From NCBI GenBank assembly GCA_023053685.1, contig JALIGW010000005.1, positions 36,657,480-36,721,479 on the forward strand: a DNA stretch of 64,000 bases, read 5' to 3'. This document shows, piece after piece, positions 22,478 through 33,106 of the stretch. The stretch's first letter is position 1. Each line of letters starts with the position of its first letter. Origin of the DNA: Diadophis punctatus similis. Lineage: Eukaryota > Chordata > Lepidosauria > Squamata > Dipsadidae. The notes under the pieces were generated by a model. It was not told where the DNA came from. It did no database searches and saw only the letters and a program-made list of their open reading frames with translations. Both the position numbers and the translations under genes were made by a program.

Positions 22478-23045
22478 AACATCTTGATTCTTTTCTTTTT
22501 CAACCATTCTACTGTAGATTTGCTGATGTGCTTAGAATCATTGTATTGTTGCATGATGCAATGTCAGCCAAGCTTTAGCTGTCAGACAGATGGCCTCACA
22601 TCTGACTCTAGAATACTTTGGTATACAGAGGAGTTCATGGTCAACTCAATAACTGCAAGATGTCTAGGTCCTGTGACTGCAAAACAAGCTCAAATCATCA
22701 CACCTCTGCATTATGCTTGACAGTTGCTATGCGATGTTTGTGCTGATATGCTGTGTGTGGTTTTTACCAAAGATGGCACTGTGCATTATGGCCAAACATC
22801 TCCACTTTGATCTCATATGTCCAAAGAACAGTGTTCCAAAAGTCTTGTGATTTGCTCAGATGCAACTTTGCAAACCTAAGCTGTGCTGCCACATTGTTTT
22901 TAGAGAGAAGAGGCTTTCTCCTGGCTACCCTTCCAAGCAAATCATACTTCTTCAGGTTTTTTTTTTCTAATTGTATTGTCATAAACCTCAACATTTAACT
23001 GAGGCCTGTAGAGTATGAGATGTAGCTCTTGGATTTCTTGCCATG
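22474..23045 (-). pseudogene. Tc1-like transposase pseudogene, minus strand
   Basis: Read on the minus strand from about 23045 down, the remnant contains GRVARRKPLLSK, then RFAKLHL and QDFWNTVLW, then KVEMFGHNAQCHLW. After a decayed stretch with stops (22560-22760) comes the clear segment [19 protein letters not shown] (about 22480-22540). These are, in order, the pre-catalytic, first-catalytic and pre-third-catalytic regions of Tc1-type DDE transposases. The residue expected to be the first catalytic aspartate is tyrosine here (WTYE instead of WxDE). The reading then runs into the (AG)n tract where the final DDE block would be. It is inactive. Terminal repeats were not found. Confidence 0.8.
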
Positions 23046-24360
23046 TCCATGGAAGATTTGGTAGAAGTTCTGAGTGAGTGCCTATAGACTATCAAGGTTT
23101 TTATAGGGGAAACAGGCTCAGACTCAATATTGGTTGTTAATTCATAAATCTATTGATTCCAAGACCATATCTATTTTGATTCCAATAGAGATAGCAGACT
23201 TGCATTCTAGAAGTCCCCTTGGACTCACTTTTCAGAATTCTTTGCCCAGCATTGGCTGTGCTATGGAGAGTTTATATTAGTATATCTTTTATTATTTTAC
23301 ATGTTGTTACACATTACATTCTTTTTACTATAGCTTGGGGGGGGGGCTCTCTGCATTTTCCTTTAATTTATTCATGGCCATTTTGGGTTTAGAAATGGAC
23401 AAACTCCCCCCCCCTTCTTTCTTCCTTCTCCTCTACTTCTGAATTTCCCTTCCTACTTTTTCACTATTATTCTGCTGTATCTGCAAGTTTACTTCTCTCC
23501 CTTCCTCCTGCACTAAAGAAATGTTTAATCTCTTGGAGATTAAACTAAAATTTACCTCACCACAAACACACATTGTTTGAAATTCTTCCTATTTATACTT
23601 CTCAAGGTTTATAGGTGCCTACAGTTCAATAAGTACTGTGAATCATTCTGTCTAGTTCAGCTGTTAATTGCTGTTAAGAGCCCAACCTCTTGAATGCTAA
23701 AGCCCATTAAGGTGTTCCCTCTGCCAGAGTTCTATAATTTTCTTTGTTTGCATTGTTCTATTGATTTTAATTATGTGCAAGAAATATATTTAAATTTGGA
23801 ATAAAACGCTGTTACTTGTTAAGACTATAACAAGATGAAGACAGAGATGCTTCTGCTATGCTTCTTCCAATTTTGGAATTAAAAAGAAAATATCATTATT
23901 TTTCATGTGCTGCTATGTTTGTATGTGCTACTAATTTGTCTATAAACTAGATTAGATAGAGCCTGTTTGGATTGAGTTGTAGAGAAATTGCATAAATAAT
24001 ACTAATCCTTAAAGTAACATAACAAAAAAGAAAGAAAGCTGAGATCTGTGTTTCTTGTTTGTGGTTAAATTTACTAACAATCTATAATTCACTTTTTAAT
24101 ATGATTTACAGCATGCAGATTGTGCAACTGTATAGATTAGCATTAATAATTATGTTGGAGAACTAATGATGACCATCTTTGTAATCTAAGTCCATAACAA
24201 CAAAATATCAGTATCCAACGGTCATATAAGAAACCAATCTATTTTATTCTTAACGGATTTATACAGAGCTGGGCAAGGAATGTAAGGAATGTTGTACAGA
24301 AATGCTGAATTCTTTCAATGACTGAAACAGTAGTTTAAATCCAGAGCAAATAATCTGTAA
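23046..24360. other. AT-rich DNA, no gene seen
   Basis: No gene or clear repeat is supported. There are homopolymer G and C runs near 23337-23346 and 23406-23415. Confidence 0.5.
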
Positions 24361-24989
24361 TATTTTTTTATTAAAGCTGAAAAATACAAAGGTAAAAAAC
24401 TAATACAAAGTAAGAAAAAAATGAAAGCGGAAGAAAAATCAGAAAAAGAGAAAACAGTATTCAAAGAAATAACTCCTCCTTAATCCATGTTTCAATAAAT
24501 TATCTAACATTTCAACAAAAGATATTTTCTTTCCCATCTCATTTCTTATCTGTAAACAAATTATAGAACATCTTCCTTAAATGTTAATCAGCATAAGCCT
24601 ATTGAGAGTTACAAAAACTAGCAAGACATATATATTAACCTTAATCAAATAAATCAGTTTCCTATTGCTTTACTTTTACCCAGTAACTTACTTTCATTAA
24701 AAATTCAAGATATTTTCCCATATCTTATCTCTTATCTTTAAACAAATCTTTAAAACTTCAACATACAAACTTAATAAAAAACCTATTAAGAGCTACCAGA
24801 AACAGCAATATATTAAAAATCTTTATCTTCAGCCTTTTCAAATAATATCCCACAACTTAGTTTCTTATCATTTACTTTTTGTTTTTTCTCAAAAATACCT
24901 TTGCAATTTAACACATACCAAAAATAACAACATATTTTAACAAATACTGTCTTTTCCCATATTTTATCTATAAACAAATATTTATTTAT
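24361..24989 (-). repeat. Diverged roughly 190-235-bp direct repeats beside a T-run, possible LINE 3' region
   Basis: After a T-run at about 24362-24371 there are three diverged repeats of a unit containing ATTTTC..TTCCCATAT..TTATCT..TAAACAAAT (near 24520, 24708 and 24945). The T-run would be the poly(A) of a minus-strand LINE, with the repeats in its 3' UTR. No coding motif confirms this. A SINE pair interrupts the right side. Confidence 0.35.
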
Positions 24990-25527
24990 TATTAATTTAT
25001 TAGTGAGATTTGTATACTGCCTCATAGTGCATATAGTGCATATACATAGTGCATAGTGCATATACCGCCTCATAGAGCCGAGGTGGCGTAGTGGTTAAAT
25101 GCAGCACTGCAGGCTACTTCAGCTGGCTGCTAGTTCAGCAGTTCAGCTGTTCAAATCTCACTGGCTCAAGGTTGATTCAGCCTTCCATCCTTCCGAGGTG
25201 GGTAAAATGAGGACCCAGATTGTTGGGGGCAATATGTTGAACTCTGTAAACCACTTAGAGAGGGCTGTAAAGCACTATGAACCGGTATATAAGTCTAAGT
25301 GCTAGTGCTAGTGCTAGTGCTAGTGCAAGCACTCTCTAAGCGGTTTACACCATTAAGCAATGTATATTTATATTGCCCCCAACAATCTGGGTCCTCATTT
25401 TACCTACCTCAGAAGGATGGAAGGCTGAGTCAACCCTGAGCCGGTGAGATTTGAACAGCTGAACTGCTGATCAGTCAGCTAAAGTGGCCTGCAGTACTAC
25501 ACTCTAACTGCTGTGCCACGTCGGCTT
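24990..25527 (-). mobile_element. tRNA-derived SINE, minus strand, split by an inverted copy
   Basis: The minus-strand tail begins near 24990 (TTTGTATACTGCCTCATAGTGC, with CATAGTG/CATATAG stuttering to 25065). The body resumes at about 25326 (CACTCTCTAAGCGGTTTACA) and the tRNA-like head ends at 25527. A plus-strand copy of the same family lies between. This is a second, independent example of the arrangement at 1872-2346. Confidence 0.75.
25075..25325 (+). mobile_element. tRNA-derived SINE inserted in an opposite copy of itself
   Basis: The head is GAGCCGAGGTGGCGTAGTGG with a B box GTTCAAATC near 25149. The body includes GTAAAATGAGGACCCAGATT, and the tail is a GTGCTA repeat (about five units). 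It is almost full length. No clear target duplication could be drawn because the surrounding minus copy is itself stuttered. Confidence 0.85.
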
Positions 25528-27744
25528 TAAAGCCGCATAATTCAGCCCTGGTCTAGAAAACCATACTCATTCATACATACATGGTTACTGTCACGGTGTG
25601 ATTTATTGCCTGTTACATGTATATGCAGGGAGAAGCATTCCTATCTAATATAATGGTTTATTCCTGAGCACGTGATTGATATGTTCTTGTACGCATGTGT
25701 GCATTCCAATCTCTGCTCTACCCTTCTTGCTCTGTCTTCCATTGAGAGAAGATGCACATTTTTATATCAAAGATGTAAACAAATGAGGATTTATTGTTTT
25801 GTACCGAAATAAATATTTTTACTTAGACTTTTAAACTGCGGTTTCATTTCTAATGTCTGATGTCCGGGAAAAGATCAAACATCTCCTCTGTGAGATTAAT
25901 TATCACCTCTGTCAGTTACATACATACATTTGAACCCTGATCAAATAAACCATCTTTATATTACTTATTTTTGCTTTTAAAAAATTTGATGTTTAGTTCC
26001 TTTAAATAATGTCCCAGAAGTTGATTTTCTCTTTGTCTTTTCTTAGGAACTCTTATGAGTATAATACATCACTTTTGTAAGTACAAGATAGTTGTCTAAG
26101 ACACTGTTTTGATTTATTATTTATGTATTCCTTTAGTTATTAAAAATCAGCTGGTATTTGTAAATCCCATGCAACATATTTTTCCATATCATTCTTGTAT
26201 TTTGCATTTCTAAATACATATCTAAAACAGCTTGGTACTCAGTTGTATCCTCTTCTATCTCCTGTTTTACACCCAATTTTATGGCAACAGACAAACTTAA
26301 AGGGAAATTTCTGAATTGTTCCCAAATATCCTTGAATTCTACCAAAGTTAAAATACTTCTCTCCATTCTATATTAATAGATCTTTTCTTCTTTAATTATC
26401 ATCTTTAGCTCTGTCTGGTTGCCTCTAGTGTCCAGCCTTTAAAGTTTCCTCTTATCATATTTTTCTCTAATCCACAATATTTTCCCACAGGAAAATTTCT
26501 TATACTTCAAAATTCAAAATCTTCATATATTTTAATAGGATTTTAAATACCCCACAGGAAGGATTCTTATAATTAGTTTCAAAATCCTATGTCAAATCTA
26601 TCTGACCCTTTAGTCCATTTAAAACTTTCCAAAATTACCATTCTAATTATTATTATTCTGCTGCTTGTTTTTGAACAAAGAATTTTTTTAAAGTTCTTAA
26701 ACTTACGTGAAACCTCTTTCACTAAAGATGGAAGGAGAATTACCCAATATGATGCAACTTGTCATTCTGAAGTCTCTTAATTTCCAAAAAGCAGTTATCA
26801 AGCAATTTCCTAAAGTAACACAGGAAGTGGTTGTACCCAACATCTGTTTCAGGGCTCCAAACTACAGTTTGGCAAAGCAAACTCTCCCAGCTCCCAAACC
26901 CACTGAAACCACTGTTTTACAGTCTCCCCACAGGGAGTATCTGTGTGGAGCATTTATGGGCAATATTAGTTCCTTCCCTTTATCTGGGGAGGAATTTTGA
27001 GATGCTGATCTATTTTCTGGTTCATCATTCTTCCAGAGTCATTGGCAAATATAAAGTCCACCAACTTCTCTTCCCAAATGACTTCTAAGATTCTGCAAAA
27101 TGCCATCTACATAACAATCTTAGAATAAGAACAAGAGGGTCAGGATGAGGCAGAGACAGTACTATAGAGTAGGCACATGTACAGAATCAATCACAATGGC
27201 AGTGATTAATGAGAGTGGTAACTCTGCTTAGGCAGTATCTATTGATGGAATATTTGCAAACTCTTGCAACTCCAGAAAGATAATATTCTTTGTGGCAATA
27301 GACAGCCATCTTTCTGTGATCCTTTGACTGGATTCCAAGCAGGGAACTGACTTCAAAGGCTACACCGTCCTTTCTATCTATGATATTATTCTATCATAGA
27401 ATATAACATTATATGATATTTTCATATAACATAATAATAACATAGAATCCACTGAGAGCAAATTTAGCTGCTGAACGCCTACCAGACTCTGCAGAAACAT
27501 GAATGCCAGCTCCAAATGAAGTCTCCTACCATTAATCTTTCCCAATCAAAAACTGCAAAGAAAGGTATCTGAAAAGAAAATAAGCTACTGAGAATAAGTA
27601 CTCGCATATAAAAGGCAGTCATTATCTCTTAAAAACACATCAATTGGGGAAAATGTATATAAAAACCTGAATTTGAAGAAATCCAAAACAACAGTATCAT
27701 CACATTACTGATCTCTTCTGTCTTTCTTATCCATTTTCTCTTTA
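25528..27744. other. AT-rich DNA, no gene supported
   Basis: A minus-strand frame at 26133-26366 has a coding-like composition rich in charged residues but no recognisable domain. Further T-rich blocks resemble those at 24361-24989 and may belong to the same interrupted LINE. No target duplication or motif could be found. Confidence 0.4.
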
Positions 27745-28000
27745 TTACATGAATGAAGTAATGAAACTGCAGAAGCAAATATTATTTAATGTTGCCTGAT
27801 AAATATATTCTATTGGTCTTTTATCATCTTCAGGATTTTTGAATGTATATTGCACAACTCCAACACTTAAGCCTTCCATAAATTCATCTCCCATTTTAGC
27901 CCCTTTTCCAGCATTTGCAACTAAAACACAAGGGTAAGTTAATGGCTCTTGGAAGGTGCTAAGCCTGAAGTTTTCCTTAATAAGGTTCTTTTGGTCATTC
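27745..28000 (-). other. Unrecognised coding-like stretch, minus strand
   Basis: An open frame of about 85 codons reads leftwards from the (GGGA)n tract and ends at a stop at 27745. Its residue composition (for example VVQYTFKNPEDDKRPIEYIY) looks more protein-like than neighbouring chance frames. I do not recognise the family. It lacks a start of its own and is open upstream only because the CT repeat is open. It could be a transposon or gene fragment, or chance. Confidence 0.2.
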
Positions 28001-28166
<166 letters not shown>

Positions 28167-28213
28167 CGTTCAACTTCCTTCCACACAGGAAAAAAAAAAC
28201 CTCCCCAAATTCC

Positions 28214-29674
28214 CAGTGGTGGGATTCAAGCTGGGTTGCAGGGTGGGTCCCACTGCCTCCACAAAGGCTGAGCTGCTTCTCTCCTGGAGTGCAGCAGCCC
28301 TGCAGCTGACCCTGCATGTGGTTGCAGGAACTGCTCATCTTGGTCAGGCCCCAAAAGCTTGTAAAGTGCAGAGGTGGCAGCCCTTAGGCAGAAGCAGGGG
28401 CTCTCCAGCAGGGGTGGGGGGCACCTTCCTCAGGGGAGGACTAAGTGGGGGTGGCCCTGTGGCACTTCTTCCTCCCTGCCCAGACTGCACCAGATTGCGG
28501 ACAAGGGAAGCCTCCCCCGGGGCAAAGTGGGGGCACCCCAGGCAGGGAGAGAGGCCCTCTGCCACACTCCCAAGATAGCAAGGAGGAGCAGGCCCCACTT
28601 TCCTCCTTAAGGGGGAAGGAGAGAAAAGGAAATGTGCTTTGCTGAATCCCCCCACCTCCCCCTTCTTGCCTGTGCCGCATCCGCGGCCACCCTGCAGGCA
28701 GATCTCGGCTCTTCGCTCCAGTGACGCCTGTGCGACAAACTGGACCAGGCGCCTCCAAGTCCTCACTGCCACCCCCTCTGGAGTGAGGGCCCACCTCTGG
28801 CGCATCACCTGGACACCCACCCTGGAGGACCCAAGAGTCAGCCAAAAGGAGCCTTCTCGGCCCTTCTCAAGCCATCAGTTGTTGGGGTAAGGAGGTCAGC
28901 AGCCTTCCCTGATTTCAAAGGCCTCCTAATTATTCCATCAACTCATCTTGGGGAGGTGAAAGACCACTTCTGGAGAGGAATCCTTCAGTTGGGCACTGCT
29001 GGCACAAGGAACTTGCATACCCAAATGAGAGAACGCCGCCTGTTTGCTGCCTCAGCCCTCCTACCCCATCCAGACCAGACCTGCCGCCAAGCTCAGTAGA
29101 GGAACCGGGACAGCCATTGTCCTTGCGGGATTGAGCCAGGCTCAGCCACCCCTCTCGTCTGGTGCAAGGTGAGGTGAGGAGAGGGGGCCACACAGTGTGA
29201 CCCTCCTGAATCTGGCGGCAGAGTAGTGGGCACAACCCGCCCTGACAAGCTGCCTCCCCACACAAGGCGGAGCTGCTCCAGAGCATCTCTCCCATTCCCC
29301 GCCCATGTATCCTTCCATATGGGATGGCCCTGGCCAGCTGTGGAGGATGGGATCCAAAGTCTGCACCAGTCAGCTGCCTGCACCAGTGTGGTGCAGCCAG
29401 TGGTGGGCATCAGCCAGAGGATCTAGATAAGGCAAAGTGAGAAGAAGGACCTGGGCATGCTGGTTGAGTAGGGTGCTTGGAGGGAGTCCGTGTAGGGCCT
29501 CCCAGGACCCACATGAGGGTTTGCCACTCTGCATCTTCTCCAGGAACTCTTTCTGAGCTTCTGGATTTGCAATGTGTGCTGTGCAGGGTGGGGGAACATG
29601 AACACACACACTCAGCTGCAAAATGGTCATTAGGGCAGAGAACCAGTTGTTAAATTATTTGAATCCCATCACTG
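28214..29674. mobile_element. GC-rich block with hAT-like inverted ends
   Basis: The left edge CAGTGGTGGGATTCAA and the right edge TTGAATCCCATCACTG are inverted copies with one mismatch over 16 bp, like the ends of small hAT elements nearby. The 1.46 kb between them is far richer in G and C than the flanks. It has several overlapping open frames on both strands (up to about 158 codons), none with a recognised motif. Octamers outside the ends (CAAATTCC and GTTCACAT) do not match. It may therefore be one long element with a lost target duplication, or two end fragments around unrelated sequence. Confidence 0.5.
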
Positions 29675-29955
29675 GTTCACATCCCTTTCTTCAAAGGACA
29701 TGAGAATGGAACGTTAGATAGATAGGCAGACACCTTCCCTTATTTTAAAGTTCCCGTTTCCAACAGAATTTGAAGAGGAGTTTTAAAAGACAGGAGGCTC
29801 AAGAGCTGAATTAAATCAAGCATTCCTTGAAGATTTTGTAAAAATAACAAACTATCAGCTCAAAATTTGAGAGACAGGCCTGAAAATATTTAAACTTTGG
29901 GAAAAAAAAGATTGACCTGGAAAAGACAAGAGTAGCTTCTATCTAATATATACAT

Positions 29956-30240
29956 CAGGGGTAGGTTCTACTTACCTTCCCTACTGGTTCGCATCGCATC
30001 GGAAGTGCACGTTTTGCGGTGTGCATTTACTTCACTTGCGTGCATGCCACCATCACATCGTGCAAATGACCCTCTGCACATGCGCAGAGGGTTCTTTGCA
30101 AGTCACTTTACAGGAGCGGCGACCGGAGGATCGGTTCGGGGATGTGGCCAGACGGCCATTGCTGCCAATTTGGCACGCGGGGACAAATTTCCACCACCTG
30201 TATGGGCGAACCGGTCCGAACTGGCAGCAATTCACCACTG
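29956..30240. mobile_element. hAT-type MITE, 285 bp
   Basis: Starts CAGGGGTAGGTTCTACTTACC and ends with the inverted GAATTCACCACTG-like right end (GCAATTCACCACTG). Flanking octamers ATATACAT and GTATACAT match at 7 of 8 positions. It is the same subfamily as 19500-19765 (reverse orientation) and the fragment at 35174-35222. Confidence 0.85.
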
Positions 30241-30248
30241 GTATACAT

Positions 30249-31508
30249 GATTTATTCTTCTTGGCATTTCATCTTGGGATTGTTCTTAATGTTGTCGGAA
30301 GACACTTTAATGGATTCTTCCTTCTTTAGGTAATAAATAATATGTTTGAACAATGAACAAATCTTTTACAATTTCTTCTACAGGCATCCCATTGCAACTC
30401 CTGTTCTTTATATATATATGAAGTCTAATTATGCCCAAGGATATAAGCTGCAAATACATTCTGTTTTCCTCTGCAGTGTAGACACATTTCCATTTCTCTA
30501 ATATATCATGCTTACCTGAGAGATTGTCAAGCAATTAAAAGAATTAATCTCCTAAAACAGATAAACGATACAGCAAATATAGAATGTTCAAGTGTTTTAT
30601 TCAATAAGGTTTCCTTCTTTGAAAAAAAAGGGGGAGGTACACAAAACAGTCTGTGGGCAAAACTGGTGTAAAGAATTTTAAATGCTTCAAACTAAGAAAA
30701 AAAAATCCATATTTTCCTGTCTGAAGAGAAAAAAAGCAAACATACTTCCTGCAATGTTTTGTAAGGGAGAAATGCTTTGTATTCAGTTTCACTCTGAGTT
30801 TCTACATTAAAAGTGGGGGAAACACTATGTTCTAAGGTAAGGTTTAGATCTACAGGCATAAGCTGCCAAACAGGATAAAATGCAAACCATAAATACAAGA
30901 TGATAACCAGAAACCGTGTTTAGAGGATTAAAGAACTGAAGAAATAACTTGTTTATTCCCACTGAAGAAAGGGTCAAAGACAGACCCTCAGGCCCAGCTG
31001 CAGGTATTATTTCCATATGCATCAAGTTGCCTAAACTCTAAATTTGGATGCTTTCAACCTTTTGTAGGAAAGAGGATGAACAATGAATATTTCATGCAGC
31101 ACCATCATTCACTTGTGAATACCTTGGAAACTATTAAAGTGCAAGCATAATAATATTGTCATCAGAGACAGGAAGATGAAAAGCCAGAAAATCATGGCTA
31201 TATTTCCTTTCCAGAAATAAAAAGGCTGGTCTTTGAAAATATATATATTTGAAAATGGATTTTTGAATAAGACTACATCTTCAGAATTAAAGAAGGAATA
31301 AAAGCCTGCTTGTTCATTTCCTCAAGGAGGAAGTGCTATCGCCATAGTCTGCTTCTCCCATTTTTAGTTCGCTATTATTCAAAAATGAAGTTCAACTAAT
31401 CCAGAAGCTTTAATAGCTTGGTGCTACAATTGAGACTTCCGTTCAGAGTAAACAGGCATTCTTGCTTCTGTCTATATTTTCCACACTGCCTGGGACGAGA
31501 TTTAAAAC
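30249..31508. other. AT-rich DNA, no gene seen
   Basis: No feature could be supported. Confidence 0.55.
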
Positions 31509-31525
31509 AATTCCAGATTCCTCTT

Positions 31526-32997
31526 TTTATATATATAATTTAACATTTTTATTGAGTTATAGAGTAATATAAAATACAAAATACAAAGTAAATAGGAAAG
31601 CAGTGGGGAGGGAAAGGGGAAGGAGAAGTGATGAAAGATAAGTAAGAAAGAAAAAGAAGTGTTGACTTCCAACTCTCTCTGTTATAGTAAAATAAGGCAT
31701 TAAAACATCAAATCACAACTTTTTGCTTTTTCCTGATAGTATAAACAAGCCATTTCTATAAAGATCTATCAATCTAATTGGTAAATCCCAAAGTCAACAT
31801 TTCATTCTTCTCCACATTAAATACGAAGTTCAGAAGCGGTCTCCATGTGGAAACAAAAGTACTTACAGTTTCTTTAATCTTTTATTTAATCAAAGTGGTC
31901 AGTTTTGCCATTTAAGCCAACTCCATCCATTTCTGCAACCATTTGTCCATAGTAGGACTTGAAGTATCCTTCCATTTTTGTGCATACAATAGTCTTGCTG
32001 CTGTCAACATATATACCGTATTTTTTGGAGTATAAGATGCACTGGAGTATAAGACGCACCTTAATTTTGGGGGAGGAAAACAAGGGGGGGAAATTCTGCC
32101 TCTGCTTCCCAGCAAACAGCAAACAGTACAGATTATATACACTGTTTGCTGTGTATTTATGTGCATGTGTGCCTGGCCCATAGAAATAGTAAAGAATTGG
32201 AAAAATGTACATCATGGCAGTATATTGATGCCAGAAAGTTTTCTTAAATGTAGTCACACTAACTCCTCCCAATTATTTAAATAGACCTACTCCAAACTTG
32301 ACTAAGTCAGGGTTTAACTCAGCTGCCTATCTTAATACTAAAACAGGACACTGTTACATTTCAGACTATACTTGTACAGATGCTGTTAAAATTGATGTGG
32401 CTTTCTGGAAGTATAGTTATTCTCTGCTATTTAAAAGAAGATACAATAGCACTGGGCCTCTTCAGATCAAGCATTTATTTTTAAAAGCTTCTTCATTTTG
32501 TTAAGTTGTCTAGAACAATAATAAAGCAGTCTCTAAAAAAGAAGTCTAATAATTTGAACATTCTATAGGCATTTATAGTTATTGACTTACCTCCTTGCAG
32601 CAAACAACAAACAGCCAATTTTAGCACAGCCTGATTAGCACAAGAAAATAAAAATCTGCCTCTGCCTCTACCTCCCAGCAATTTGCCTCCTTGTAGTTTT
32701 AGTTTCACTTTCAGTTTTAGCACAAGCAGCTAATAGTTTCAGGCTGCAGGGATTGCCATAGCCTATTGCCGCCTGCCTGCAGCCTGATTCAGCTGATGGT
32801 CGGGAGGCAGATAATCAATTGCTTGTGTTAATCAGGCTCTGCGCTGTTTGCTGCAAGGGGGCAAATTGCTGGGAGACAGAAGCCAAAGGGTGGGGGTGGC
32901 TGGGCAGGACTTCATTCGGTGTATAAGATGCACCCAAGTTTTCACCCTCTTTTAGGGGGGGGAAGGTGCGTCTTATACTCCAAAAAATACGGTAAGT
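31526..32997 (-). mobile_element. 5'-truncated L1 3' end, minus strand, carrying a TA-flanked element
   Basis: The minus strand reads LTAARLLYAQKWKD and WLQKWMELA between about 32005 and 31912, the last part of L1 ORF2. An A-rich 3' UTR follows, ending at T-runs near 31525. The duplication AATTCCAGATTC(C/T)TCTT lies at 31509-31525 and 32998-33014 (16 of 17 identical) and defines the insertion. A DNA element (32016-32992) sits a few bases from the 5' end of the L1, so it arrived after the L1. Only about 0.5 kb of L1 is present. Confidence 0.8.
32016..32992. mobile_element. TA-flanked non-autonomous DNA transposon, 977 bp
   Basis: The inverted ends begin CCGTATTTTTTGGAGTATAA and end with TTATACTCCAAAAAATACGG. 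TA is present on both sides (32014-32015 and 32993-32994). The interior has no transposase frame. It is collinear with 56308-57336 over most of its length, including TTTTCTTAAATGTAGTCAC and CAGCAAACAGCAAACAG. The TA target and long inverted ends suggest Tc1/mariner-type mobilisation. Confidence 0.8.
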
Positions 32998-33049
32998 AAT
33001 TCCAGATTCTTCTTAATCGGAGAATGTCTTCCACCATAGTGAAAATAAA

Positions 33050-33050
33050 G

Positions 33051-33103
<53 letters not shown>
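33050..33103 (+). repeat. (TG)n microsatellite
   Basis: About 27 TG units with one CG interruption at the left. Confidence 0.97.

Positions 33104-33106
<3 letters not shown>

Noticed and set aside
28344..28845. Frames of 134-158 codons on the minus strand
   Set aside because: High GC lowers stop frequency; several frames overlap and none shows a recognisable motif or start context.
28206..29682. hAT target duplication around the GC-rich block
   Set aside because: CAAATTCC and GTTCACAT do not match, so a single clean insertion cannot be claimed.
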